From Neisseria sp. (GTDB taxonomy: Bacteria > Pseudomonadota > Gammaproteobacteria > Burkholderiales > Neisseriaceae), in NCBI RefSeq assembly GCF_030530745.1, contig NZ_JAUMUI010000002.1, positions 91,204-148,734 of the forward strand: a DNA stretch of 57,531 nucleotides, in the 5' to 3' direction. Under the pieces are notes generated by a model. That model saw nothing but the letters and a program-made list of their open reading frames with translations. It searched no databases and was not told the origin of the DNA. The stretch's first letter is position 1, and every line of letters starts with the position of its first letter. Shown here piece after piece: positions 1 through 9,304 of the stretch. A program made the translations under genes and the position numbers.

Positions 1-825
1 GTTGGTCAAATCAGGAGCATTAACGGTGATTTGTGCGGTTGTATCAATGCTGCCGGGATCGGTAGCTGTAGCAGATTTTCCGGATACTGTTTCAACTGTT
101 GCCGTAGCGGTATAAACGCCGTCAGCTAACGGAGTTACCGGCTCTACCGAATACTCACCGGTCTCACCTATGGTTGTCGAAACAGTTTGACTGCCCCCTT
201 GGCTGTCAACTAAAACAACAGTTACCACGCTGCCTGGCTCTGCATTATTAACGGTGCCGGTAATTTCGGGGGTGTTGTCTGTAGTATTATCTGGTGCGTT
301 AACGGTAATAACCGGTGCCTGATCCTCTGCCCCCCCGCTACTGCCGCCTGCCAATGCAGCCAATCCCGCCAGTGGCAATAATGCCAAGAGCCATAAGGGA
401 TTGGGCGCCCACAAAGCTGTAATGATTTCACCACCCAAAGCTTGGCCGGCCGCGACTTCTTCCGCCAGCATAGTAACCGCATCTGAAGTTTCCGTACTTT
501 CCGGCACATACGGGTAGGTGTTACCGTTTTCATGAGTACCGACTAACAAACTGCCTTTGGAAGCACCGGTTTCCTTTGAATAATAGCCTTCTAAAATTAA
601 GTCGGGATTGGCAATATCCGAACCTTCAAAAGCAACAGTCAAATCATTGCCCACACGTTTGGTCATGATGTTTTCGGGTGCGAACGATGTGGCATCTTCA
701 ATAAACTGATAGTTGACATCAGCTTGAGCCGGAATTCGTAATGCTTCGCCCGAGGCCGTCTGAAACTTTACGGTTTCCAAAGTTTTTTGGGCATTATTGA
801 TATTTAAAGTAATGTTTTTAGACAT
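1..825 (-). CDS. BapA-type giant adhesin, N-terminal 275 residues (partial)
   Basis: The reading frame starts at an ATG at 825 behind a TAAGGTGA ribosome site (831-838) and is still open at base 1, so only the N-terminus is visible. The first ~140 residues look like the BapA/LapA-type prefix domain (LNINNAQKTLETV). A hydrophobic stretch follows (LWLLALLPLAGLAALAGG), then a GGSSGG linker. The rest is Ig-like repeat sequence with two similar units (ITVNAPDNTTDNTPEITGTV and ITVNAPDLTN), rich in T, V, D and G. Proteins of this build are usually thousands of residues long, secreted by a type I system, and act in adhesion and biofilm. It lies 29 bp downstream of the OmpA-type lipoprotein gene, so the two are probably cotranscribed. 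A DUS is read in frame as FQTASGEA. Family call by pattern; the secretion route is inferred. Confidence 0.75.
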   Translation of the reverse strand, partial: MSKNITLNINNAQKTLETVKFQTASGEALRIPAQADVNYQFIEDATSFAPENIMTKRVGNDLTVAFEGSDIANPDLILEGYYSKETGASKGSLLVGTHENGNTYPYVPESTETSDAVTMLAEEVAAGQALGGEIITALWAPNPLWLLALLPLAGLAALAGGSSGGAEDQAPVITVNAPDNTTDNTPEITGTVNNAEPGSVVTVVLVDSQGGSQTVSTTIGETGEYSVEPVTPLADGVYTATATVETVSGKSATATDPGSIDTTAQITVNAPDLTN

Positions 826-854
826 TTTATTCACCTTATAATGTTAAATTCAGT

Positions 855-1754
855 TTATTTTTTTTCACCGTGCAGAATGACTTCCACACGACGGTTTGGT
901 TGGTCGCATTCTTTGCGCGCTTGGGCGTTATTGGGGTGCTTTTTACGGCAGTCGTTAACCACCAATTCGCGCTCACCTTTGCCTTCGGCACTGATCAGCC
1001 TTCTGTCCAAACCGCTTTCGGCCAACACCTGTTTTACGGTTGAGGCGCGGTTAACGGAGAGCTTCTGGTTGTATGCGGAAGTACCGGACGGATCGGTATG
1101 GCCTACAACAGCGATACCGCGGATTAAATCAGGATTTTGTTTGATTTCTTCAGAAATGGCGGAAAGTTCCTGCTTGCCTTTGGGAAGCATGTTGCCGTAG
1201 TCATAGCGGTCGAATTTGAACAACGCCGAGGTTTTCAGGCTGTATTTTTTCAATACGACCGCACATTGTTCTTCGCTTATTACGCGTGAGAGCGTGTGGT
1301 TTTGACGGGGGATGTTCCGCATTTCGGCTTCGGCCTGCTCGGGGGAGACTGCCTGCAATGCGGGATGGCCGTTACCGTCATCGACGATTTTAAAGAAAGA
1401 TACCGCCGAATCGGGCAGGTTATAATAGTCGCCTGAGTTATGCTTGTTGCGGTAACCGGTATCGCTCTTGGTGAATTCTGCGTAAAATCGTTGGTTTTGC
1501 GCGCAAACGGTTTCCTGACGATAGGCATTCGGCTGCAACGATCCCGAATATTGGCCGTTTACGTAAATATTGACAGTCGGGCCGCTGACGGCATCGGCCT
1601 GACGGTAAAACACAACCGAAGAACGGTTATCCGGCACGGAAGTGCTGTAAGCTGCCTGTTTGGTGTCGATCCAGCTTTCTTTTTGGTGCGATGCACATCC
1701 GACTGCGGCAAGCGGCAGTAAAACCCACAATAATTTACGATACTGAAACATCAT
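855..1754 (-). CDS. OmpA-family lipoprotein
   Basis: A 299-residue envelope protein. The N-terminus is a lipoprotein signal with lipobox AAVGC (Cys at about residue 20). The middle (~40-165) is a domain of unknown function. The C-terminal ~120 residues are an OmpA-like peptidoglycan-binding domain, recognisable by FKFDRYDYGNML, VVGHTDPSGTSAYNQKLS and the closing NRRVEVIL. It should sit in the outer membrane with the OmpA domain tethering the cell wall. It is directly upstream of the giant adhesin on the same strand; OmpA-type lipoproteins often accompany BapA/LapA secretion loci, so a role in holding or exporting that adhesin is plausible but inferred. A second Met at residue 2 is an equally possible start. 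Confidence 0.85.
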   Translation of the reverse strand: MMFQYRKLLWVLLPLAAVGCASHQKESWIDTKQAAYSTSVPDNRSSVVFYRQADAVSGPTVNIYVNGQYSGSLQPNAYRQETVCAQNQRFYAEFTKSDTGYRNKHNSGDYYNLPDSAVSFFKIVDDGNGHPALQAVSPEQAEAEMRNIPRQNHTLSRVISEEQCAVVLKKYSLKTSALFKFDRYDYGNMLPKGKQELSAISEEIKQNPDLIRGIAVVGHTDPSGTSAYNQKLSVNRASTVKQVLAESGLDRRLISAEGKGERELVVNDCRKKHPNNAQARKECDQPNRRVEVILHGEKK

Positions 1755-2196
1755 TCGAACTCCTGATTAATTAAGCCGCCCGTTACGTTTTACGGCTTAC
1801 CTGTTAAACATCCCCGCTGCTGCGGCCTGCCCCGCCGGATTCTCAAACGGCATAATACATGGCAATATTAAAATGATATACGCATTCATGATATATTTTC
1901 ACCATTACATACCAACTGTTTTTTTTTATGTATAATAGGTATCTGATCAAGTTCCCGCCACTTTAGCCAATCCTTTCTTCTTAAAAAATAACATATTGAA
2001 AAATATACATATTTATAAATAAAATAAAATAAAATAAAAGCAACTCTAAATACCCACCTTATATACCATTATCATTTATACAACACTTCATATTTTTAAA
2101 GATAAAAAAGCATCAGCAGCCTCCCCTTCCCCGATCCACCTTTCTACTCAGATTTCCGTTAAAATAACGCTTTTTTCGCCCCTGCTTTTCTCTTCC
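1755..2196. other. AT-rich divergent intergenic region
   Basis: About 440 bp between the OmpA lipoprotein gene (leftward) and smc (rightward). No credible ORF. It is markedly AT-rich from 1870 to 2110 with several TATAAT-like hexamers (for example 1931-1936), but none has a convincing -35 partner. It should hold the promoters of both flanking genes. It contains the AAAAT tandem tract listed separately. Confidence 0.6.
2017..2039. repeat. AAAAT pentanucleotide tandem tract
   Basis: Nearly five tandem units of AAAAT (the first lacks one A, the last lacks the T) in the AT-rich gap between the OmpA lipoprotein/adhesin genes and smc. Short tandem repeats in promoters change expression by slippage in Neisseria, but this tract is short and its distance from either promoter is unknown, so phase variation is only a possibility. 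Confidence 0.6.
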
Positions 2197-5100
2197 ATGC
2201 GCCTTACCCACATCAAACTTGCCGGCTTCAAATCGTTTACCGACCCCACCACCATTCATGTGCCCGGCCAACTGGTGGCCGTTATCGGGCCGAACGGCTG
2301 CGGCAAGTCCAATGTGATTGACGCCGTGCGCTGGGTATTGGGGGAAGCGTCGGCCAAGCAGTTGCGCGGCGAAAGTATGCAGGACGTGATTTTCAACGGC
2401 GCCGCCACCCGCCGCCCCGCACCGCGCGCTTCAGTTGAACTGGTGTTCGACAACAGCGACCACAGCCTTCAAGGTGCGTGGGGGCAATATGCCGAAGTGA
2501 GCATCAAGCGCCAGCTCACACGGCAGGGCGAATCCACTTATTTCATCAATAACCAAGTGGTGCGCCGCCGCGACATTACCGATTTGTTTTTGGGCACGGG
2601 TGTGGGCGCGCGCGGTTATGCAGTAATCGAACAGGGCATGATTTCGCGCATTATCGAAGCGCGGCCGGAAGAATTGCGTGCTTATATAGAAGAAGCGGCG
2701 GGCGTGTCGAAATACAAAGAACGCCGCAAAGAAACGGAAGGCCGTCTGAAAGATACGCGCGAGCACCTGCAACGTTTGTCCGACCTGCAAAGCGAACTGG
2801 TGCGCCAAGTGGAAAAGCTGGAAAAACAGGCCGAAACCGCCGAGCGTTATCAAACGCTCACCCGCCAACTTGCGCAGCAGCAGGATTTGCTCGACTATGT
2901 GCAATGGCAGCAATCGCTCGCCACCGCCGACAAAGCCACCGCCCAGCATCAAACCTTCCAGCAGCAGCAGGACGAAACCGCCGCGAAGATTCAAGCTTTG
3001 GGCGAAGCCGTGCACGCTTTGCAGGCTACCGAACAGATCCAGCAGCAAAATGTGCACGACATTAGCAACCAGCGCGGCGTATTGCGCGAACAGATTGCCC
3101 GCCTGGAAGAACAAATCCGCCACCGGCAAACCCTGCACCAGCGCATCGAGCGCGATAAAGCCGCCGCACAGGTACAACTTTCGCGTATCCACCAAGAGCA
3201 GCAGCAAATCCGCGCCCAACTTGAAGAAGCCGACATCCACATCGAAGAAAAACAAACCGAGCTGGCCGAAACCGCCATGCAGGTGGCCGAATACGAAGAA
3301 CGCCTGCCCGAGCTGGAAGAAGCGCAGGCCACACTCAACACCGCCTACCAAAGCCAGCAGGACGAACACAACCGCATCAAACGCGAGCTGGCCCTGAAAC
3401 AGCAGCAACTGGCCCACTCGCAACACACCCTGCAACAGCACGAAGCTCGCAAAGGCCGTCTGAAACAAGAAAGCCTCGCGCTCAACCTGCCCGACCGCAG
3501 CGATACCGAAGCCGCACAAGAGCAAGCCGCCCTGCTGCAAAATCAACAAGAGCATTACGAAGAACAACTGCTGGCCGCCGAAAACCGCCTGGCCGAATGC
3601 CAAACCCGTTTTCAGACGGCCTCGTCAAACCGGCAAACCCTGCAACAGCAGCACATCGCGCTCGAAGCACAGCAGCAGGCCTTGTCGCAACTCTTGGCGC
3701 AAGACGAAAACAGCGGCGGCGATTTCTGGCAGCACACCGATGCAGGCCAAGCCCCGCAACTCTGGCAGCACATCACCGCCCCCGCCGACTGGCAGCACGC
3801 ACTCGGCGTGATACTGGCCGAACGCCTGCACGCCCGCGCCGTGCCTGCATCGTTCGCCCCACCCTCGCCGCTTCCCGAGGGCAGCGCCGCCTGGCTGGCC
3901 GACAACCTGTCCGGCGGGCTTAAGAAAACCCTGCCCGCCCCCGCCCTGCTTAACCAAATCCAAGCCAAAGCCCCGTTTCAGACGGCCTTGCACCATTGGC
4001 TCGACGGCGTATTGTGTGCCCCCGATTTGGATTACGCCCTGAGCCGCCAAGGCGACCTGCAACCCGGCCAGCTCTGGCTCACGCCCGAAGGCCACCGCAT
4101 CGACCGCGTCAGCACCGTGCTGTATGCCCAAAACCGGCAGGACAACTTGATGGCGCGCAAAGAACGTTTGGACGAGTTAACCGCCGAACTCGGCACCCTG
4201 TCGCCCCGTCTGGCCGATGCCGAACAACAGCTCGCCCAAAGCAAAACCGAGTTAGCAGCCGCCGAAACCCACCATAAAAACCTGCTGCAACAGCAAAAAC
4301 AGCACAACCGGCAATACCAGCAGGCACAACAGCGCGCCGCCGAAATGCTCGCCCGCACCAACCAAGGGCAAATCCGCCGCGAACACATCGAGCGTGAACT
4401 GGCACAACTCGAAGAAGAACAAACCTTGCTCGGGCAAACTTCAGACGGCCTGCAAGACGACATCGCCACCCTCACCGAAGCCGCCGCCGAACTCGAACAC
4501 CAACAGCACAACACCGGCGGCAGCCGCCAAGAACAGCAAGGCCGTCTGAAACAGGCCCAGCTCGCCCTTTTGGAAGCCAACCGCCAATACGGCCTCGCCG
4601 AAGTGGCCGTGCACAAACTGCAACAGCAAAAACAACATTTCCAACAACAGCTTAACCGGCTCGAACAACAAACCTTAGATTGGCAGGAACGCCAGTCCGA
4701 ACTCGCGCTGGCTTATGAGGCCGAAACCCAAAACGACGAACAGCACGCCCAATTGAGCGAGCTGGGCGAAGCCGTGCAAACGCTCGACGAACAACACCTC
4801 GCCATGCAGGACCAACTCGCCACCACCCAAGCACAGGGCCGCGAGCAATACGCCCAACAGCAGGCGCTGCAAAGCAAACTGCCGCAATTGCAGGCCGCCA
4901 CCCAAACCGCCCTTCTGCAACAGCAGGAAGCCCTGATTAACGCCAAACGCTTCCACCAAAACCTCACCGAACGGGAAGCCGACATCGAATCGCTCGAAAA
5001 ACTGGCCGCCGCATCGGGCAACCTGAAAGCACTCGGCAACGACATCGGCAGTCTCACCCAACAAATCGAAGCCCTCGGCGCCGTCAACCTCGCCGCCCTG

Positions 5101-5694
5101 CAAGAGCTGGAAGAAGCCCGCGAACGCGACGGCTACTACCGCGGCCAAAGCGAAGACGTGCAGGCAGCCATCAACCTGCTCGAAGAAGCCATCGCCCAAA
5201 TCGACAGCAAAACCAAAGAGCGTTTCAAAGCCACTTTCGACGCCGTCAACGAAAAAGTACAAACCTTTTTCCCCACCCTGTTCGGCGGCGGCGAAGCCAC
5301 CCTGCACATGATAGGCGACGACCTGCTCACCGCAGGCGTATCCATCATGGCGCGCCCGCCCGGCAAGAAAAACAGCACCATCCACCTGTTGAGCGGCGGC
5401 GAAAAAGCGCTTACCGCCATGAGTTTGGTATTCGCCCTCTTCAGCCTCAACCCCGCCCCGTTCTGCCTGCTCGACGAGGTGGACGCCCCGCTTGACGATG
5501 CCAACACCAGCCGCTTCTGTAATTTAGTGAAAGAAATGTCGGCGCAAACCCAGTTTCTCTATATTTCGCACAACCGCCTCACCATGGAAATGGCCGAACA
5601 GCTCATCGGCGTAACTATGCAGGAAAAAGGCGTGTCGAGGATTGTGGCGGTGGATATCCGGCAGGCGCTGAGCATGGCCGAGCCTGCTGCATAG
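2197..5694 (+). CDS. smc: Chromosome segregation ATPase SMC
   Basis: The 1165-residue length is typical of bacterial SMC. Walker A GPNGCGKS is at residues 31-38. Two long glutamine- and glutamate-rich coiled-coil arms (about 170-500 and 680-1010) flank a hinge. The ABC signature LSGGE is at 1065-1069 and Walker B FCLLDEVD at 1089-1096. SMC forms the condensin complex with ScpA and ScpB, which organises and segregates replicated chromosomes. Several DUS lie inside the gene and are read as FQTAS, FQTAL, TSDGL and GRLKQ, mostly in the arms and hinge where sequence is flexible. No ribosome site is obvious, but the start fits the conserved MRLTHIKLAGFKSF opening. It appears to be a single-gene unit with an inverted repeat after the stop. 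Confidence 0.97.
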   Translation: MRLTHIKLAGFKSFTDPTTIHVPGQLVAVIGPNGCGKSNVIDAVRWVLGEASAKQLRGESMQDVIFNGAATRRPAPRASVELVFDNSDHSLQGAWGQYAEVSIKRQLTRQGESTYFINNQVVRRRDITDLFLGTGVGARGYAVIEQGMISRIIEARPEELRAYIEEAAGVSKYKERRKETEGRLKDTREHLQRLSDLQSELVRQVEKLEKQAETAERYQTLTRQLAQQQDLLDYVQWQQSLATADKATAQHQTFQQQQDETAAKIQALGEAVHALQATEQIQQQNVHDISNQRGVLREQIARLEEQIRHRQTLHQRIERDKAAAQVQLSRIHQEQQQIRAQLEEADIHIEEKQTELAETAMQVAEYEERLPELEEAQATLNTAYQSQQDEHNRIKRELALKQQQLAHSQHTLQQHEARKGRLKQESLALNLPDRSDTEAAQEQAALLQNQQEHYEEQLLAAENRLAECQTRFQTASSNRQTLQQQHIALEAQQQALSQLLAQDENSGGDFWQHTDAGQAPQLWQHITAPADWQHALGVILAERLHARAVPASFAPPSPLPEGSAAWLADNLSGGLKKTLPAPALLNQIQAKAPFQTALHHWLDGVLCAPDLDYALSRQGDLQPGQLWLTPEGHRIDRVSTVLYAQNRQDNLMARKERLDELTAELGTLSPRLADAEQQLAQSKTELAAAETHHKNLLQQQKQHNRQYQQAQQRAAEMLARTNQGQIRREHIERELAQLEEEQTLLGQTSDGLQDDIATLTEAAAELEHQQHNTGGSRQEQQGRLKQAQLALLEANRQYGLAEVAVHKLQQQKQHFQQQLNRLEQQTLDWQERQSELALAYEAETQNDEQHAQLSELGEAVQTLDEQHLAMQDQLATTQAQGREQYAQQQALQSKLPQLQAATQTALLQQQEALINAKRFHQNLTEREADIESLEKLAAASGNLKALGNDIGSLTQQIEALGAVNLAALQELEEARERDGYYRGQSEDVQAAINLLEEAIAQIDSKTKERFKATFDAVNEKVQTFFPTLFGGGEATLHMIGDDLLTAGVSIMARPPGKKNSTIHLLSGGEKALTAMSLVFALFSLNPAPFCLLDEVDAPLDDANTSRFCNLVKEMSAQTQFLYISHNRLTMEMAEQLIGVTMQEKGVSRIVAVDIRQALSMAEPAA

Positions 5695-5770
5695 ATGCAT
5701 CCGGATCGTTTTTCTGATCTGGTATACGGGGAAACTAGGAACCTGCCGAACTTTCAAATCCGCAAGGCCG

Positions 5771-5782
5771 AGGCCGTCTGAA
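5771..5782 (+). repeat. DNA uptake sequence (AG-DUS)
   Basis: AGGCCGTCTGAA, the 12-mer AG dialect of the neisserial DNA uptake sequence, standing alone downstream of smc. ComP in type IV pili binds this word during transformation. It is listed as the type example; most other copies in the window are inside genes or in the paired hairpins given as terminators. Confidence 0.95.
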
Positions 5783-5788
5783 ACATTT

Positions 5789-5828
5789 GAATACCGTTAC
5801 TCCTGCTTCCACGGAAATAACGGTATTC
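5789..5828 (+). terminator. Inverted repeat after smc
   Basis: GAATACCGTTA (5789-5799) is repeated as its exact reverse complement at 5818-5828, giving an 11-bp stem with an 18-base loop. There is no T-run of note, so it is only a possible terminator for smc. Confidence 0.4.
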
Positions 5829-5838
5829 AGGTTCTTCT

Positions 5839-6000
5839 TATAGCGGATTTGATTACTTCGACACAAGGCAGCAAACCGCAGGCAGTACAGACAGTACGAA
5901 ACCGGTTCTGTTGCCGGTTACCGCTTCAGCGGTTTACAAAACCGTTCTCTTTGAGCTAAGGCGCAGCAACGCTGTACTGTTTTAAATTTAAGCCGCTATA
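5839..6000. mobile_element. Correia-like repeat element (CREE), 162 bp
   Basis: Begins TATAGCGG and ends CCGCTATA. The right arm reads inward as TATAGCGGCTTAAATTTAAA, the left as TATAGCGGATTTGATTAC, so the terminal repeats have diverged. The interior carries recognisable Correia core pieces: CAGACAGTACGAAACCGG and GTTCTCTTTGAGCTAAGGCG. These small non-autonomous elements insert at TA and are widespread in Neisseria; some carry outward promoters or RNase III sites. It lies between the 3' ends of smc and pmbA, so an effect on either is most likely through mRNA processing. A second copy is at 42793. Confidence 0.85.
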
Positions 6001-6027
6001 CAAAGATATCAAGGTAAAAAAATCAAA

Positions 6028-6068
6028 CCGTCTGAAAAACTGTTGCCCCAACAACTTTTCAGACGGCC
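6028..6068 (-). terminator. DUS-pair hairpin after pmbA
   Basis: CCGTCTGAAAA and its inverse TTTTCAGACGG bracket a further short dyad (CTGTTG/CAACA), forming a long hairpin just past the pmbA stop. Inverted DUS pairs commonly double as terminators in Neisseria. Confidence 0.7.
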
Positions 6069-6096
6069 TTTCCAACAAAAATACAGCCAACTTTCT

Positions 6097-7425
6097 TTAA
6101 GCACCCGCCACTGTCATGCTTTCCACCAGCACCGAGCCGATTTTGTTCGGCGAACGCGGCAGCGCGTCGTCCGCCGCGCCGGCAATGTTGAGATACATAT
6201 CCTGCAAACGTCCGGCAATGGTGATTTCTTCCACCGGATAGGCAATCACGCCGTTTTCCACCCAAAAACCGGCCGCGCCGCGCGAATAGTCGCCGGTAAG
6301 CATATTTACGCCCTGCCCCATCAGCTCGGTTACCAACAGGCCCGTGCCCATGGCTTTGAACAGGTCGGCCTGCGAAGCGTGGGTGTGGTTCAGATAAAGG
6401 TTGTGCGCACCGCCGGCGTTGGCGGTGGTTTGCATGCCGAGTTTACGCGCACTGTAACTGCTTAAAAAATAACCCTGCACCACGCCGTTTTCCAGCACGA
6501 AGCGCGGTTGTGTCGCCACGCCTTCGGCATCGAAATAAGTGCTGCCGAAAGCGCGCTTAATGTGCGGCTCTTCGCGCAGATTAAGAAAACCGGGCAGAAT
6601 CTGTTTGCCGAGGCTGTCGGTAAGGAAGCTGCTTTGGCGGTATAGCGCACCGCCGCTCAAGCCGCCGATTAAATGGCCGATCAACCCACCCGCCACGGTG
6701 GCGTCAAACAATACGGGATAGCTGCCGGTGGGGATGCTTCGCGCACCCAAACGGCGCACGGTGCGCAATGCGGCGGTGCGGCCTATGCTTGCGGGTGTAT
6801 CCAAATCGGCGTGGCGGCAGGAAGCGTCGTACCAATAATCGCGCTGCATACCGTTTTCACCGGCGGCCACCACGCTGCACGAAAGGCTGTGGCGCGTGCC
6901 TTGCTGGTGGGCTGAAAAGCCGTGCGAATTGCCGTAAACATATTGGTAATGGCCGGTTTGCACACCCGCGCCTTCCGAATTGCTGATGCGTTTATCATAG
7001 TCAAGCGCGGCCTGTTCGCATTGTTTGGCGAGGTTCACAGCCTCCTCAGCGGGCAAATCCCACTCGTGGTATTTGTCTAAATCGCCGATATGCCGCGCCA
7101 TCAGGCCGGCGTCGGCCAAGCCCGCACACTCGTCTTCAGCTGTGTAGCGGGCGATATCCACGGCGGCGCGCACTGTGTCGCGCAGCGCCTGAGGCGAGAA
7201 ATCGGCGGTGCTGGCGCGGCCTTTACGCCGGCCCGCATACACGGTGATGTCGAGCGATTTGTCCTGCTGGTATTCAATCTGCTCGATTTCACCCAAACGC
7301 ACGTTCACACTTTGGCCTAGCGATTCGCTCAAATCGGCTTCGGCGGCGGTGGCCCCCTGCTGCGCGGCAAGCTGCAAAACCTGTTCGCAAAGCGACAACA
7401 GATCGTTTTTACTATGGTTGAACAT
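6097..7425 (-). CDS. pmbA: PmbA/TldE family metalloprotease subunit
   Basis: A 442-residue protein matching PmbA (TldE) over its full length: an N-terminal domain with LGEIEQIEYQQDKSLDITVY and a C-terminal domain with NLYLNHT and the closing VESMTVAGA. In the TldD/TldE pair the zinc site (HExxxH) is in TldD; as expected PmbA lacks it. The pair degrades unfolded peptides and matures some modified peptides in the cytoplasm. It stands alone on the minus strand between the Correia element and the divergent darP; tldD is not in the window. Confidence 0.95.
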   Translation of the reverse strand: MFNHSKNDLLSLCEQVLQLAAQQGATAAEADLSESLGQSVNVRLGEIEQIEYQQDKSLDITVYAGRRKGRASTADFSPQALRDTVRAAVDIARYTAEDECAGLADAGLMARHIGDLDKYHEWDLPAEEAVNLAKQCEQAALDYDKRISNSEGAGVQTGHYQYVYGNSHGFSAHQQGTRHSLSCSVVAAGENGMQRDYWYDASCRHADLDTPASIGRTAALRTVRRLGARSIPTGSYPVLFDATVAGGLIGHLIGGLSGGALYRQSSFLTDSLGKQILPGFLNLREEPHIKRAFGSTYFDAEGVATQPRFVLENGVVQGYFLSSYSARKLGMQTTANAGGAHNLYLNHTHASQADLFKAMGTGLLVTELMGQGVNMLTGDYSRGAAGFWVENGVIAYPVEEITIAGRLQDMYLNIAGAADDALPRSPNKIGSVLVESMTVAGA

Positions 7426-7555
7426 ATATCTGCCTGTTGAAAAGTCTGCGGTATTTTAACCGTTTTCAGACGGCCTTAGTTAAATTACGCCTATCGCAAA
7501 GATAGTGCGGCGGCTTATGCTAAAATGCCCCGATTGTTTCAACGGATGAAAAATA

Positions 7556-8089
7556 ATGAGCAGCAACGAGCAAGAATGGGTAAGTAAAACCCAGATGAAA
7601 AAACAGATGGACAACCTGCAAGACCTCGGCATGCAGTTGACCAAACTTTCCGCCGACACGCTGAAAAAAATCGGTTTGCCGGAAGATTTATACGAAGCCG
7701 TGCTGGCCTATAAAAAAATCACTTCCAACGGTGCCATCAAGCGTCAGGCGCAATACATCGGCCGTCTGATGCGCGACACCGACCCCGAGCCCATCGAACG
7801 CTACCTTGCCAAGCTGCGCGGCGACAACGCCGCCCACAACGCCTTTCTGCAACGGGTGGAACAGGCGCGCGACCGCCTGATTGCGGGCGACGACGCACTC
7901 ACCGCCTTTATCGCCGACTATCCGCATGCCGATGCGGGCAAACTGCGCACGTTAATCCGCAACACCCGCAAAGAGCAGGAGCTGAACAAACCGCCGAAAA
8001 ACTTCCGCGCCCTGTTTCAAGAAATCAAAGCCGTAATGGACGGTGTATCCGCAAGTTCGAACGATACCTCCGAAATAGAGGGAGAGTAA
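7556..8089 (+). CDS. darP: DarP (YjgA, DUF615) ribosome maturation factor
   Basis: A 177-residue cytoplasmic protein with the DarP/YjgA signature: an early KTQMKKQMDNLQDLG, then AIKRQAQYIGRLMR and a basic C-terminal part (LIRNTRKEQELNKPPKNFRA). The family binds the 50S precursor and helps final folding of the peptidyl-transferase region. It is divergent from pmbA; darP and pmbA are neighbours in many beta- and gammaproteobacteria, which supports both calls. The start ATG at 7556 fits the family length. Confidence 0.93.
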   Translation: MSSNEQEWVSKTQMKKQMDNLQDLGMQLTKLSADTLKKIGLPEDLYEAVLAYKKITSNGAIKRQAQYIGRLMRDTDPEPIERYLAKLRGDNAAHNAFLQRVEQARDRLIAGDDALTAFIADYPHADAGKLRTLIRNTRKEQELNKPPKNFRALFQEIKAVMDGVSASSNDTSEIEGE

Positions 8090-8246
8090 CCCATGCGGGC
8101 AAAAACGGCCCGGGCTAAGCGGACGGTAAAACTCTGACCCGGATATTTTCGATATTCCTACGTCCGGTTCTGCAGCAATACATTTGATATAAGTCCAGAG
8201 GCCGTCTGAAACACTTAAAATATTCAACAAATCCATCAATCCAAAA

Positions 8247-8278
8247 TAAAAATCCCTGTCCGAAAACAGGGATTTTTA
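8247..8278. terminator. Bidirectional terminator between darP and rpsI
   Basis: TAAAAATCCCTGT (8247-8259) pairs with ACAGGGATTTTTA (8266-8278): a 13-bp stem with a short loop and A/T tails on both sides. It serves rpsI on the minus strand and could also stop darP. A lone DUS sits just upstream near 8201. Confidence 0.9.
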
Positions 8279-8301
8279 TAATACAAAACAGATAAAGAAA
8301 A

Positions 8302-8694
8302 TCAGCGTTTTGAAAATTGTTTGGCGCGGCGGGCTTTGCGCAGGCCGGGTTTTTTACGCTCGACTTCACGGGCATCCCGGGTAACGAAACCGGCTTGCGA
8401 CAGAGCGGGTTTCAGTGCTGCATCGTAGTCGATCAGTGCACGGGTAATGCCGTGGCGGATAGCACCGGACTGACCGGTTTCGCCGCCGCCGGTTACGTTG
8501 ACTTTGATATCGAAAGCTTCGGCATTTTCAGTCAGAACCAAAGGTTGGCGAACCACCATGCGGCTGGTTTCGCGTGCGAAGAATTCGTCAACGGGGCGGC
8601 CGTTTACAATAATCCGGCCGGTGCCTTTTTGCAGAAATACACGAGCCACTGAACTTTTGCGGCGGCCTGTGCCGTAGTAGTATTTACCGTTCAT
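8302..8694 (-). CDS. rpsI: 30S ribosomal protein S9
   Basis: A 130-residue protein with the S9 opening [20 protein letters not shown] and the hallmark basic tail [11 protein letters not shown], which reaches into the P site of the ribosome. It follows rplM by 9 bp on the minus strand, the usual rplM-rpsI operon. Confidence 0.99.
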   Translation of the reverse strand: MNGKYYYGTGRRKSSVARVFLQKGTGRIIVNGRPVDEFFARETSRMVVRQPLVLTENAEAFDIKVNVTGGGETGQSGAIRHGITRALIDYDAALKPALSQAGFVTRDAREVERKKPGLRKARRAKQFSKR

Positions 8695-8703
8695 GTCGTG
8701 TCC

Positions 8704-9132
8704 TTAGATTTCCAAAACTTTGGGTTGTTGGGCTGCATGGCCGTGCTCGGAACCGGCATACACTTTCAGTTTTTTGATCATGGCGTAACCCAATGGGCCT
8801 TTGGGCAGCATGCCTTTAACGGCTTTTTCCAAAACGCGTTCGGGGAATTTTTCCTGCATTTCGGTGAAGTTGCGCTCATAAATACCGCCGGGGAAGCCCG
8901 AATGGCGGTAGTATTTTTTATCAAGGGCTTTATTGCCGGTTACACGCAGTTTGTCGGCATTAATCACGATAATATAATCGCCGGTGTCAACGTGGGGAGT
9001 ATATTCAGGCTTGTGTTTGCCGCGCAGGCGGCGGGCGATTTCTGCGGCCAGGCGGCCCAAAACTTTGTCTTGGGCATCAACCACAAACCACTCGCGCTTT
9101 ACTTCATGCGGCTTGGCTGAAAAGGTTTTCAT
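8704..9132 (-). CDS. rplM: 50S ribosomal protein L13
   Basis: Called from the ATG at 9132, which gives 142 residues, the family length, starting [20 protein letters not shown]. The frame is open upstream to 9195, but the extra 21 residues are hydrophobic, fall on the promoter and are not part of L13. Conserved features include [16 protein letters not shown] and the MLPKGPLG loop. First gene of rplM-rpsI, with a strong promoter directly upstream. Confidence 0.98.
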   Translation of the reverse strand: MKTFSAKPHEVKREWFVVDAQDKVLGRLAAEIARRLRGKHKPEYTPHVDTGDYIIVINADKLRVTGNKALDKKYYRHSGFPGGIYERNFTEMQEKFPERVLEKAVKGMLPKGPLGYAMIKKLKVYAGSEHGHAAQQPKVLEI

Positions 9133-9166
9133 AAAGGGTAATCCAAACAGATATAGAAAGCTGCCG

Positions 9167-9195
9167 ATTTTATAGAGGATTATTACGGCTGTCAA
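9167..9195 (-). promoter_or_regulatory. Sigma-70 promoter of rplM-rpsI
   Basis: On the minus strand TTGACA (9190-9195) and TAAAAT (9167-9172) are separated by 17 bases, a near-consensus housekeeping promoter about 35 bp before the rplM start. Confidence 0.85.
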
Positions 9196-9304
9196 TCTGA
9201 TTCAGGCTTCTTTTGTCAAGACGGCTGCCCGGAGGGGAAATCAGGCGCATCAATGCAGGCAGGGTGTTGTTTTTGAAACGCACGCGCTGAAATGCGGTTC
9301 GATT

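Noticed and set aside
222-533. 103-residue minus-strand ORF
   Set aside because: It is in another frame from the adhesin, which has the family pattern, ribosome site and an open frame through this region.
2431-3603. 390-residue minus-strand ORF opposite smc
   Set aside because: Shadow of the Gln/Glu-rich coiled coil; the product is a Leu/Phe/Val-rich string with no family likeness.
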